Source of the DNA: Monocercomonoides exilis
Lineage: Eukaryota > Preaxostyla > Oxymonadida > Polymastigidae
Direction of reading: 5' to 3'
DNA: 64,000 bases
Assembly (NCBI GenBank): GCA_001643675.2
Contig: LSRY02000011.1
Span: 1,054,001 to 1,118,000 of the forward strand
Shown: positions 11,160 to 21,082 of the stretch, piece after piece
Numbering within the stretch: position 1 is the first letter of the stretch
Layout: each line of letters begins with the position of its first letter
Program-made: the position numbers and the translations under genes
Notes under the pieces: generated by a model
Databases searched by the model: none
What the model was told of the DNA's origin: nothing
Seen by the model: the letters and a program-made list of their open reading frames with translations, nothing else

Positions 11160-12660
11160 ATGAGTGCTGTGAAAAATAGTACAGAACAAGGATTAATAAA
11201 TATTAGAAATCAAATGATGTCATTTGGTTATAGGCAAATAGAAAATTGTTCTGAGCGAATTGCTCAGATTGTCATGGATAAGAAGGCAATGATAGTTTAT
11301 GTTGTGAATCAACATGGGCTCAGCCGTTTTGTTATTAACAGAGCGAACACAACTTTGGAAAACTGAAGATAAGTCCACAAAATAGGTCACCTGGAGTTGT
11401 TAACAGACGAAGAAAAGAAAACAGTTGAGGATGTTATTTTCTGCGAAAGTTCAAGTGGAGTGAGCATTTCTGTTTCTCAAATGAAACACTTGGTTTGCTT
11501 ATTCATTCTTAAACAAATAAAAATTTATTGTTGTCTTATTTAAGATGGAATCTGTTATTTCTGATAGACAAAAAAAAAACTATTTGAAGAAGAGAAAGAA
11601 GAAGTTGAAATTTCTAAGTCATCGCCCTGCTCATTCATAAAAAGGAATCCACACCTTAAAGTATCTCTTCCACTTAACGTCGACATTCAACGATTAGCTG
11701 TGTCAAACAAACAAACTCTCCAGCCTTTATATGAACTTCTTCAACATCTTCATAACAACAACAAGTATTCTTCTTCGTTGATACTCAACACCGACGAATT
11801 TTCCCTTCCACTTCTCAGATTCCACTTTAAAGCTTGCTAATCATCCTTCCGATTCACCAGCTGGATTTAACAAAACGCCCATGAACATGCAAAACGCCAC
11901 GTTGTGCGTTGCAGCTTCTGCATAAGGTTATTCTTTTTTAAGTATCGTTTTAATGCCTTCAAAGAAGATTCCAGCCTAACTGCGTGTGATGCTCAACTCA
12001 ACAATAAATATCTGGGAAGATAACGATGGCTGGATGACCGACGCAATATTCAGAAGATACGCAGAAGATGTTCTCCCTTAAGGAATCGTAGAAAGACGAA
12101 CTCTTTTGAACAAAGATGAAGAAAGATGCCTTCTCCTGCTGGACTCTCATCCGTCAAGGGTCCAGTCCGATATTTTACAAATATTTCCAAATTCCTCTAT
12201 CGACATTGTAACATTCCTCTCTCATAGCACACATTTCACTCAGCCTCTCGACCGAGGAGTATTTGCCGTCTTCAAAAAATGTTTTTACACAAAATATGTC
12301 GTTCCTTCTTCTTCATCTGTCTCTCTTCGAAGAAAAGCAATTGCAGATGCCCGTCCTCAGGCTCTGCAAACAGTATTATTGCCTGAAACAATTGTTTCTT
12401 CGTTTGTCAAAAGTGGAGTGTTATCAAACCAATGGCATGCTGTTCTATCCACTTTACCTGATGAGCCTTCTGTCACACTGAAGAAAAAGAACCATAGATT
12501 TGATTTTCATAGAAAAATAATTGCCGACCAAGATTTTTTGGATGAATGGAGAAATCAAAAGAAAATGAAAGAAGAGAAGATAATGAATGATGATAATGAA
12601 AAAACTGTGGAAAAAAAATTGTTAGAGGATGAAAAACCAAAGAAAAGAAAAAGTCCATGA
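11160..12660 (+). pseudogene. Pogo/Tigger-type DDE transposase pseudogene
   Basis: Pieces of one transposase lie in order on the plus strand but in shifting frames with stops. An N-terminal helix-turn-helix-like part (11160-11366) and SISVSQMKHLV come first. Then KRNPHLKVSLPL and NTDEFSLPL appear, the latter holding the first catalytic Asp. Next are WMTDAIFRRYAEDVLP and a 184-codon open piece from 12106 with LLLLDSHPSR (second Asp), then a run ending QPLDRGVF (third Asp). The last two Asp are 35 residues apart, as in pogo-like DDE_1 enzymes. A basic K/E-rich tail follows. At least four frame breaks show it is inactive. I found no convincing terminal repeats. Confidence 0.8.
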
Positions 12661-12822
12661 AAAAAGTGTTTTTTGATGATAATTCTGGAGATGAAAGAAA
12701 GCAAAAAAATTCCAGAATAAAAATCATGAGGGAGTTGATTGACAATATTTATTTCGAGTGAACTTCTTTTCCAGAAATAAACACGTTTTCGAGAAATATT
12801 TATTTTTTTATTTTTTCATTCA

Positions 12823-13045
12823 CATATGGGTAATTCTTTTTGAAAAATCGCAAATGTTTAATTTTCAAATAAATCAAAAATATCATATTTTGCTCAAATT
12901 TCTGTTAACATTCACTTAACTTTTCTAATATGAAATCTATTTCTGTATAAAACTATTTCACACATTCTTAAGAAGATTCGTGAGAGGAAACAGAAATTTG
13001 AGCAAAATATGGGTCATTCTTTTTGAAAAGTCGCAAACGTTTAAC
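12823..13045 (+). repeat. Composite of three GGGTCATTC-family repeat units
   Basis: A forward unit begins at 12826 (ATGGGTAATTCTTTTTGAAA) and runs to TTGCTCAAATTTCTGTT near 12910. A reverse unit spans 12960-13005 (GAGGAAACAGAAATTTGAGC). It abuts a second forward unit at 13005-13045 (ATGGGTCATTCTTTTTGAAA). The first two form a palindrome of ~180 bp. The nested arrangement suggests insertion of one copy beside another. Confidence 0.6.
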
Positions 13046-14037
13046 TGATCTGAAAATAAGATCAAAAATGATCAAAAAATAGTGATCATTCCGTTCCCAT
13101 CATTTATTGTCAAATATTTTATATTGTCAGTTTTTTCATCTTATCATAGAAAAACATTTCATAAATCTGATGTTAACATATCGAACGTTGATTATAAAAT
13201 AGAATTTTCTTTTGTTTGCTATAGCTTACGAGCTATTTGAATCAAATGTTAGATAAGTTTTAATTTCTTCAATTTCATTTCATTAGTTCGAATATTCGTT
13301 ATGAATTTATGGATGCTATCTAAGTTTTTATTATTTTCTTTTGTTGTGAACCAAACAAAATTAATTTGCTTGAATTCTTGAATTTTTTTTAAGAAATTTT
13401 TTAACAGGAAAGATTTATCAAAACTTCACTCGTAACAATCGAAAGTTATTCAAAAAGGAGGTGATAAAAAGCAATAATAAATATAATATAGGAAAATTGT
13501 GGAATGATACATTTTTTTTTCAAAATTAATCTCCATTTGCAACAAACTCAAAAATGTTATCTTTTCAAATATTAATATTTAAACAGTTTGCGTCAAACAA
13601 CTTGTTTTCATCTCGTTATGTGCCTTTTCCTTCTCCCTTTCAGTTTATACAGATGCATTATATAAAGATGTTCTGCTTCAATCTTTTCAAATTGAATAAA
13701 GAAAGCAGGCTTTTTCGGCTGTTCATCCATTTTGATGCGAATGTGGATGCTGTATGTGCTTCTATTGGAACTTATTGCTCACTTAATGGAGTATCTCTTA
13801 AAGTTTCTTATTGCTGAGGCAGTATAGCAGTCGTCTCTTCTTTCTGCACTTTCATCCTCTTCACCATCTTCAACTGAAGAAGCACGCTGATCAACTTCGC
13901 CATTCCGGAGGCGGAAAAGCGAAGAGAAGAAATCTTCAGAGAATGATGAGCCATCATCTTCATCTTCGTCATCAGCGCATGCGATTGACCCTTCGGATGC
14001 CTCGGAGGTTGCAGCGTAATACACATATGTAGTAGAT
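13046..14037. other. AT-rich DNA passing into a G-rich block
   Basis: No gene is supported. Bases 13046-13780 are AT-rich with a single 87-codon frame that matches nothing I know. From about 13800 base composition changes sharply to higher GC, with frames open on both strands; the minus-strand one (14291 to 13779) is Ser/acidic low complexity and I cannot choose between strands. Confidence 0.4.
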
Positions 14038-14847
14038 ATGGAAGATGTCGAGAGACGGCTGCGGATTTTGGTGCCTGAGGCAGCTGGGGTGTATGGGTGG
14101 AACATGCCTCTGTCGCTGCAGCTGCTGCTGTCGCCTCGGGCGCTGTGGGGATATGTTGTGGCTCGGCGGGCGGTACTGTATGGGGGTGTTGTTTGTGCAT
14201 ACGATGTGGCGCTTTCAGCGATGCTTTCGGCACCGCTGGTGGAGCCACTTCCGCCGCTTGCTGATTCGCTGGGCACGAATTCGGGGAGCAAGCGGATCTT
14301 TGCTGCTGTGGATGTGAATGTGTTCCCATCGATCTACGATCAGTTTGGCCCTTCAATGCAAATATGGCGATATCTGCAGTCGAGGTGTGTGGCGGTGAAG
14401 CTGGACGACGAAGTAATGGGTCGAGGGATTGCAGTGTGTGAAGTGGGAGAGATTGTGGAGAAAGGGTTGGATGCTGCGGGGCTGAGGATGGAAGATGTGG
14501 TTCTGCCTCCAGCAGCGATTGCGCTGGCTGTGCTGGAGGAGCGAGAAGAGGCAGAGGAAGGAGAAAGGGAAGGCAAAGAGGGAGAAGAAGAGGGAGAAGA
14601 AGATCGAGGGAAAGAGGGAGGTGATGGGAATGAGGAGAAAGGCGGGTATCCGACAGCGCACGGAGAGTTTGTGGAGAGAATCAAAGAGAACCAGGGGAAG
14701 CTGGAAGAAGCGATTGCGCCGCTGGTTGTGGAGGCGCTTGGGCTGAGTGGGCTGAGGTTTGTGAAGGCTGATGCTGAGGTGGGTGCAGACAAGCAGCATT
14801 CAGTTGAACCAGAAGTGTGCAGTTCTTCTCCGTCCAATGGCATTTAA
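14038..14847 (+). CDS. Unrecognised acidic ORF, possibly decaying
   Basis: The 269-codon frame starts at ATG 14038. It has a globular-looking first part (hydrophobic VVARRAVLYGGVVCAYDVAL, then FAAVDVNVFPSIYDQFGPS), a Glu/Gly/Arg low-complexity insert at residues ~175-205, and a C-terminal part with EFVERIKENQGKLEEAIAPL and RFVKADAEVG. It uses many G-ending codons. After the TAA the same frame stays open for ~57 more Glu/Lys-rich codons to a TGA, suggesting a premature stop. The opposite strand is also open in long Ser-rich frames, so even the coding strand is uncertain. No function can be assigned. Confidence 0.3.
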   Translation: MEDVERRLRILVPEAAGVYGWNMPLSLQLLLSPRALWGYVVARRAVLYGGVVCAYDVALSAMLSAPLVEPLPPLADSLGTNSGSKRIFAAVDVNVFPSIYDQFGPSMQIWRYLQSRCVAVKLDDEVMGRGIAVCEVGEIVEKGLDAAGLRMEDVVLPPAAIALAVLEEREEAEEGEREGKEGEEEGEEDRGKEGGDGNEEKGGYPTAHGEFVERIKENQGKLEEAIAPLVVEALGLSGLRFVKADAEVGADKQHSVEPEVCSSSPSNGI

Positions 14848-16153
14848 AAAGGGAATAGGAGAGTTGAAGAAGAAGCAGCAGATGGGTCTTTGGGCATTAC
14901 TTCAGATGGAGAAAAGAAAGATGAGGTACAGGTGGAAATGTCGAAAAATGGTTTGGAGATGAATGAGAAACAAGACATATCCGATGAGAAAGCTGGGGAA
15001 GAAAGTTGTTTGTTTTGTTGAAAAAAAAAAGAAGAGGACGACGAAAGGATAAAGAAGAAGAAAAGAAAAGGGGAGGAGAGGTCGAGCGAAGGCAGAAGAG
15101 CTGAAAACTCGTTGCTGTTTAATCTGGTGGCGGGCTGATGATCTGTGTGCCGATGCGAAAGGGGAGCGCGTGGATAATGAAGCGGTGCATTGCAGATGGG
15201 CAGTCGGTGACAATGCTGGACGAGCTGAAGATGCTGCAGCCAAGAAGTCGTGCAGCGTCGAGAATCAACGAACGGAAACACAGCAGAAGCACAACATCGA
15301 AGAAGCAGTCGTTTCTGGAGCTGTGCGAGATTCTGGTTCTATACGCAACAGTGGGGTGGCATGGATGAAGCACACGATTGTAGAAGACTTGGCAGACGAG
15401 TTTTGTGCGCTTGTCAAACGTTTTATGTACAAAGCAGAGGAGCACGAGCCTGCTTGTGGTATTTTTATAACCAAGATGAGCTGATCCGCTATGCGAATGC
15501 GCACATTGAGATGAAGCCGCGGCTGCTGTGCTGTGGAGTGACAGCGTTGTTAGGTATTGCACATGGATGATTCAGTGAAGGTGAAGTTTTCAACTGAGAA
15601 GGGAATTGAAGCTTCACGGCAGAGCAGAGAAGGAGCTGGAGTAGGTGAAGGGAAGGAGATTCTGAGCAATTGTTCAGCGACACTATCAGTGCATGCGTTT
15701 GACTGTGTGTTTGATGGGGCGCCTGATGCGGATACGTAGCTGATATGGCTTGGTGAGTGAATGGAGGCAGAGGTGCAGAAGGATCGGTGCAGGATTCATT
15801 CAACACGTCAGACAAGAGGCTCGGTTCAGAAGAGGAGTTTATTTAGATAAGACAGTCGAATGCTGTGCAGATGATTGGTGAATACGGCTGTGATGCTTCG
15901 AACGCCATTTCTAACCGACCACGCTTTCTCAGCGGTTGTTCCTATGGATGCTTCCATGGCATTGAAGATGGCAGCAGAAGATCTTCATCACAATTTTGTT
16001 TCTTCTTCTTCTTCTTCTTCGTCAATTTCTATTTTTTGAGTGTCTGTTCCTTCAACACATCCTCCTCATCATCTCAAATATCTCATCTGTCACATTCCTC
16101 TTCTTCTCTCTCTTCATCGGCCTCAGCACATGCATCTCTGGAAGCACCTGCTT
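14848..16153. other. G-rich debris with short overlapping frames
   Basis: Plus-strand frames of 60-106 codons overlap here in all three frames, for example SFLELCEILVLYA near 15310, LADEFCALVKRFMYKA near 15400 and WYFYNQDELIRYA near 15460. Their order could reflect one frame-broken plus-strand gene continuing from 14038, but I recognise no family. Nothing else is seen up to 16153. Confidence 0.25.
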
Positions 16154-18457
16154 TTAACTGAATGTCAAATGCGTGTGTTCTGACAAGTCGCTCATAGATG
16201 TGCTTGTATCATTGGCTTTACGGTGTTTGTGCAGCTCCATCGACCGCCTCATCTCCTGATGCGAAGAAGAAGAGCACTTGTGCGAAGAATGGGAAGAGTG
16301 TGACGAAGGCATTGGTGGAGGTACATCATCAAGAGGAGAGGTGGATTTGAACAGACGAGGAGGCGAATAGAAGAAGCGCTTCTGCGACGAGGTGTGTGAA
16401 GATAAAGAGTATGTTCCAATGAGAAGCGGTGGGGCATCAGCAGTGGAGAAGGAAAGAGGAGCAGACAGAGCTGATGAAAGAGATGAGGAGGAAGTGGTGG
16501 AGATGATAACAGACGAAGTGACTGCAGCTGGCAAGTTTGATGAGGTTGTTGGGGCTGCAACAGCAGCAGATTGTTGGAGGCTTTCTGGCTGAGCCAAATG
16601 AGACTGACGCGAGGGAGAGCTCGCCTGTGTGATTGACTACTGCGATGTGGCTGAGGAAGTGCGGGTGTGGAGAGAGTTCGTGTTCAAAGAGGAAGACAAT
16701 GATTGAGATTGAGATTGAGACTGAGACTGAGATAAAGGCTGAGGTTGTCGTGTGAGTGCAGTGCCAGGCGAGGTAGATGCAGACATCTGCTGGATGGGCC
16801 GAGAGAAGGAAAGAAGAGCAGAGAAACAGGAGGAAGCGAAAGATGTTGGAGAAGTCAGAGAGGCCAAGGAAGAAGAAGCAGAGGAAGATAAAGGTGGAAG
16901 GGAAAAAGACTACGACGAAGAAGAAGAAGATGATGATGCAATGGACGCAGTTGAAGATCCCCCAAGCACAATCGTCGGAGCCAACAGTGATGCAGACACA
17001 GAATACGATGTGTCATCAAAGAAAGAGTGAAGCGTGGCTAACGCAAAAGTGGTAGAAAATGGAGTGTTTGAGGTGCTTATTTCAAAGCGGAATGCTGTTA
17101 ATGAGTGTGTCCGTGCTATTGACGTGGTTGTTTGAGTGATGGAGGGTACAAGGAAGATGGGGGAAGTGGATGAGACAGAGGCAAAGGCGGAAACTGTCAA
17201 TGAAGATGAAGTAGATATTGAAGAAGTAGTAGAGGAAGAGGAAGAAGAAGGGGAGGAGGAGGAGGAAGACGCTAAATTTCCAAGTGGCATTTGAGTTGAT
17301 TGAGTTCCAAGTGTCAGATTTATCGATCCTTTCGTCTTGTTTGTCGATATCACACTGAGCGCAGAGTTCACGGACTGCAACTGGATATTTTCTCCTCCTT
17401 TTCCGGTTGGAGTGATTGAAGATTCATTCACTGTTTGTATTGTTATGCGAGTGGGAGTGGGGGACACAGGAATTAGTGTCTTGTTGGGCTGCCTGGGTGA
17501 CTGCAGCTGAGTATTCGAAGCAGAAGAGGTCTGAGAGGAAGAAGTGGAATTATTCGAACCATTATTTACAGAGTTTGCATTCTGAGCTGTTTGGAGTATT
17601 TTTCCCGTCTGCACAACCAGCCTCACGTCATCGAATGTCTGCTGTGTTTGTGTCTGAACAGGCCTCTTCTCGGAAGTGCTGAATGAAGCAGAGGCAGAAG
17701 AGAAGCGGTTGACAGATGCAGACGACAAAAGCTAACTCGAATTCCAGCGGGTCGGAACAGAAGACGGCTGCAAAGGAACTCGGGGCAGAGAAGAAGGGTT
17801 GATTGGGGATATGTATTGCATCAGCTTCAATGGAGAACAAGAAAGAGTTTGAGTCTTGTTAAGCACTTCAGCATGGGAAGAGGCAGAGTGGGAGGAGAAG
17901 TTGGATGTTGAAGAGGAAGAGGAAAAAGACGATGATGAATTTGGATAAGGAGGAGGAAGAGGAGAAGAAGGAGAATGAGAAGAGAAAGAAGAAAAAGAAG
18001 AAGAATAAAATGAATGAGAACGAGAAGAAGAAGAAGAAGAAACAAAAGAAAATGAAGAAGAAGAAGATGATGATGATGAAGAAACAGAAGAAGAAGAAGA
18101 AGAAGAAGAGGAAGAGGAAGGAATAGGAAAGAGAGGAAACAAGGGCTGGAGTTGAATGGCTTGGGGAAACGAATGGAGATAAAGCATTAGGTTGTGCAGG
18201 AGTTTTTGTATGTTGTGAGCGAAGAGTGGGAGGTGAATAAGGAAGGGCGGAAGGCGATGAAGTATGTGGAGTAAGAGAAGATGCATGAGGTGTGGACGTA
18301 TGCATGTGATGTGGTGATGATGAGAACGAAAGCTTCGCAGAGGTCCGCAGAGGTGCTGATGCAAGCGACTGGATCGAGCGCGCTGTAAAGTGGCAGCGCA
18401 AAAAGTCCATAAAGTATTGCACTGAAGTGTGATGAAACTCTTCCGCAGTTTTGGGCG
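16154..18457 (-). pseudogene. Serine-rich frame interrupted only by TAG codons
   Basis: One minus-strand frame is open from just after a TAA (18458-18460) to a TAA at 16154-16156, broken only at 17732-17734, 16910-16912 and 16637-16639, each time by TAG. The translation is dominated by Ser, Thr and Gln with poly-Ser tracts and a six-fold Gln-Ser repeat near 16700. An ATG-started alternative frame (18422) with a more natural N-terminus joins this one only by a frameshift in the GAA/TTC tract at 17950-18120. The likeliest reading is a recently decayed serine-rich gene in which CAG codons became TAG; recoding of TAG is possible but unsupported by neighbouring genes. No domain is recognisable. 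Confidence 0.35.
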
Positions 18458-18836
18458 TTATACTTCTTGCTGAGAAAAGCGTTTGTTCTATATCCAGTGC
18501 ATTTGATGATTCTATAGTCGAATGTGTGTTGCAGCTGAGAGTGAGGGCTCATGGTGGGGTGAAAGCAGAAGGGAGGGTGCTGGAGGCAGAGTGTGGAGAC
18601 AGGAAGAATATGTCGCAGGATGCGAAGAAAAAAGTGCTTCTTGAGTTTCTGGAGAAAAAGAATCTGCAAAGAGTAGAAGTGGATTTGTTGATGATTATAT
18701 GGTAGTTAAAGGAGAAAAGTGTATCTGAACTTGTGGTTTTGATACTGTAGGCTGTATGTGGGACGGTGCTGTGGTGCTAATGCATGAGATAACAATGGTG
18801 AAAGGGATGCAAGTGTATTGAAGTTTCGCTATCAGA
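18458..18836. other. No supported gene
   Basis: Short frames exist on both strands (an 84-codon plus frame at 18451-18705), but none shows a domain or continuity with the flanking fragments. Confidence 0.4.
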
Positions 18837-19640
18837 TCAATGTGCATATTTTTGTGTTTGGAATAGAAGAAGAAGAGTAGTAGGATGAGGAGGAAGAAGA
18901 GATGATGATGAAGAGACATTGAAAATGGAGTGAAGAGGAAGTGAAGATGAAAGAGAGAAGATAAGTTTTGATAATTCTGTTTCAGTACCTGCTGTTATCA
19001 TCGCTGAAATGGATGTTGAACTTGAATCAGAGACTGTCCAGCCACTTTGGTCATCGTTTCCTCTGATTTCATGCTTTTGATCAGAGAAGGCCAATTCATC
19101 GCCCATTGAAATCATTCCATTCACGACAACTTTCTTTGTTCCTGTCAACCTTGTGAGTGAGTGCTTCAAAGTTAAACAAGGGAATTGGACAATTCCGCAA
19201 TGAGAATGGTCAGATGCCTCGGTGTTGCTCACATGAATTTCTTCTGGAGTGGGAAGGAGATAGATGCACAGAGGAATGGCCACACTGTTGTTTCCATTGT
19301 CATATCCTCGAACCTTCTCAAGAGAATCCAATGAATCTGTCACACTTGTGATGTTTTCTGATTTAACAGTTTCTTCCAGATTTGGTGAAATGACAAAGAT
19401 ATCATTTCACCACTTTTCTGTGTTCGCACCAAATGAGGAAGAAATAAGGAAATCTGGTTTTTCATTCAATAATCGAAGAAAAATTCTTCACCCCCAGGCC
19501 ATCTGTTGCTGAACAAAAGCATCCATCAAAATTGTAGCCTTTCACTTTCACTTCGTTCGCTTCTCCTGCACATAGCATTGCTGATCCTCCGTTGGCTGAT
19601 TTTGTGCTTCCGCATCTGATATTGCTCCAGAATTCTGATC
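18837..19640 (-). pseudogene. Decayed fragment of the beta-helix protein family
   Basis: Two minus-strand pieces carry family signatures. The upstream piece (~19620-19460) reads RCGSTKSANGGSAMLCAGEA and then VKVKGYNFDGCFCSATDG, and ends in a TGA. The second (19343-18837) has DHSHCGIVQFPCLTLKHSL, matching the CG-x(4-5)-PC-x-S/T-hydrophobic module that recurs three times in the intact gene at 33806-41950, followed by a beta-strand-rich, Ser/Thr-rich segment. Stops and a frame change separate the pieces, and no signal peptide, membrane segment or kinase-like part is present. It is a distinct, more divergent member of the family, not a copy of the two others here. Confidence 0.65.
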
Positions 19641-20173
19641 TTTATTTGTATTGTTATTGAAAAGACAATTGTTGGCTATCAACTGTTGACTATTCAATTC
19701 AAAAAACATGATTGAATAATAAATTAATAAAAAAAAAATATATTTGTTAAAATAAAATGAAAACCAGTAAATTTATCATAATTTCAGATGCATCGAATAT
19801 GTGTGTTCAGTTTTTGCATTTATGTCAAGTTCATGTACACAATGTTAATGGAAAATTCAATTCAAAGAAAAAATTGAATTAACAACGAAAAACAAGTTTG
19901 CAAGGAAAAAGAATCGAAACATACCTTGCACATTTCATTTAAAAACAATTGCAAAGTAGTTCAATCAAGTGAAACACTTTTTCATGGAAAAACTGATATT
20001 TAAATTTTGATCAAAATTTTTGATATATAATTTTTTATGAAAACGTATTTCTTCTCATAAAGAAGTTTGTTATGAACCAACAAACATCACTGTGAATATT
20101 CGTTATTATCATTTGAATAATGGAAACGGAGTGTTTTTGAATTAACTTTCATGGGACAAATTTTTGATCTACA
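19641..20173. other. AT-rich intergenic DNA
   Basis: I see no open frame of note, no RNA gene and no repeat in this stretch. Confidence 0.5.
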
Positions 20174-20200
20174 GCGACTTTTCAAAAAGAATGACCCATA
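20174..20200 (-). repeat. GGGTCATTC-family repeat core, reverse orientation
   Basis: GCGACTTTTCAAAAAGAATG and the following ACCCATA are the reverse complement of the core at 13005-13030 with no mismatch over ~27 bases. It lies at the 5' edge of the recognisable Merlin sequence and may overlap its coding region, so the family could be terminal or internal Merlin sequence. Confidence 0.5.
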
Positions 20201-20825
20201 TAAACTAATACCGAGAAAAAAAAACCACCCAAATGAAGAAAGAAGGATTTGATGTGAATTTTCGGAGGAGTTGAAAAGAATGAAGGAGGAGGAACTGGAA
20301 CAAATTTTGTTATCATCGTGCCAGACAGGAAAAAAGAAACATTGATCCCTATTATTCAAGAAAGGATATTAGCAGGCACAACAATTATTAGTGATGAATG
20401 GAAAAGCTATAATTGTCTGAAAGATATTGGTTATGAACATATTACGGTCTGTCACATAATGAATTTGAAAGATTTTATAACATGTGCATGTACCAATACC
20501 GTTGAATGGTTGTGAAGTAATTTTTGAACGTTTTTACCAAAGCATGGCGTAAGAAAAAACATTTATTGCAGACTGCTTGTACATGTGGCTTGTTAAAAGG
20601 AATATAAATCCAAGCTTTGCTGATATTTTGCAAAAATTGAACATTTTATTCCATAGGAAAAATCCATTAGTGCGGATAAATAAATTGATTTTTCAGAAAA
20701 TGAAGAAATTCCGGATACTGATGATATTCTGCATGGACTGCGTGATGACACAAAAGAAGAAGATTCAAGTTGCGTTGATGACGAAGAGGATGCTTCTAAT
20801 TATTCTGATGAATAAGCAGAAATAT
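20174..20825 (+). pseudogene. Merlin-type transposase, broken C-terminal half
   Basis: Translated in shifting frames, the region gives FSKRMTH, then FGGVE-like text, then TNFVIIVPDRKKETLIPI, ILAGTTIISDEWKSYN (second catalytic Asp in SDEW) and the ACTNTVEWL motif with the catalytic Glu. It continues with FLPKHGVRK and YMWLVKRN. This is the order in ISXO2-like DDE domains of Merlin and IS1595 transposases. Stops follow EWL, and the first catalytic Asp is not preserved. An acidic tail (EEIPDTDDILHGL, SNYSDE) ends at a TAA near 20815. The missing N-terminal half corresponds to the fragment at 10322-10760. Confidence 0.75.
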
Positions 20826-21082
20826 TCATTTGATCAGTTTTTGTGAAATTCTATTGACAAGTTATTTTTTAACGTTATCCTTCAACTTTTTCAAACATTT
20901 CTATGCTTTATTTACATGAAAGAAATCAATAGAAACATGAATAATCATAATTTGAAAGTTCCGATATTCTTTTAATTTGCCTCTGAAATAATTAACATAA
21001 AACAATGATATTCCCCAGTTTTAATGAAGTGAATAAAACAATTATCTTTTCGAGAATTTTTATATTATAACAGATCGAGATA

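Noticed and set aside
14038-14847. Resemblance of VDVNVFP and FVKADAEVG to bacterial GshA-type glutamate-cysteine ligase motifs
   Set aside because: Only two short motifs fit, the intervening sequence does not, and the KAD segment lacks the family's continuation, so I give no function.
16154-18457. Proof that this nucleus uses TAG (or TAA) as glutamine
   Set aside because: STT3, the beta-helix genes, the C2 gene and the coiled-coil genes have no internal TAA/TAG, and at least two genes end in TAA; a single degraded frame is not enough.
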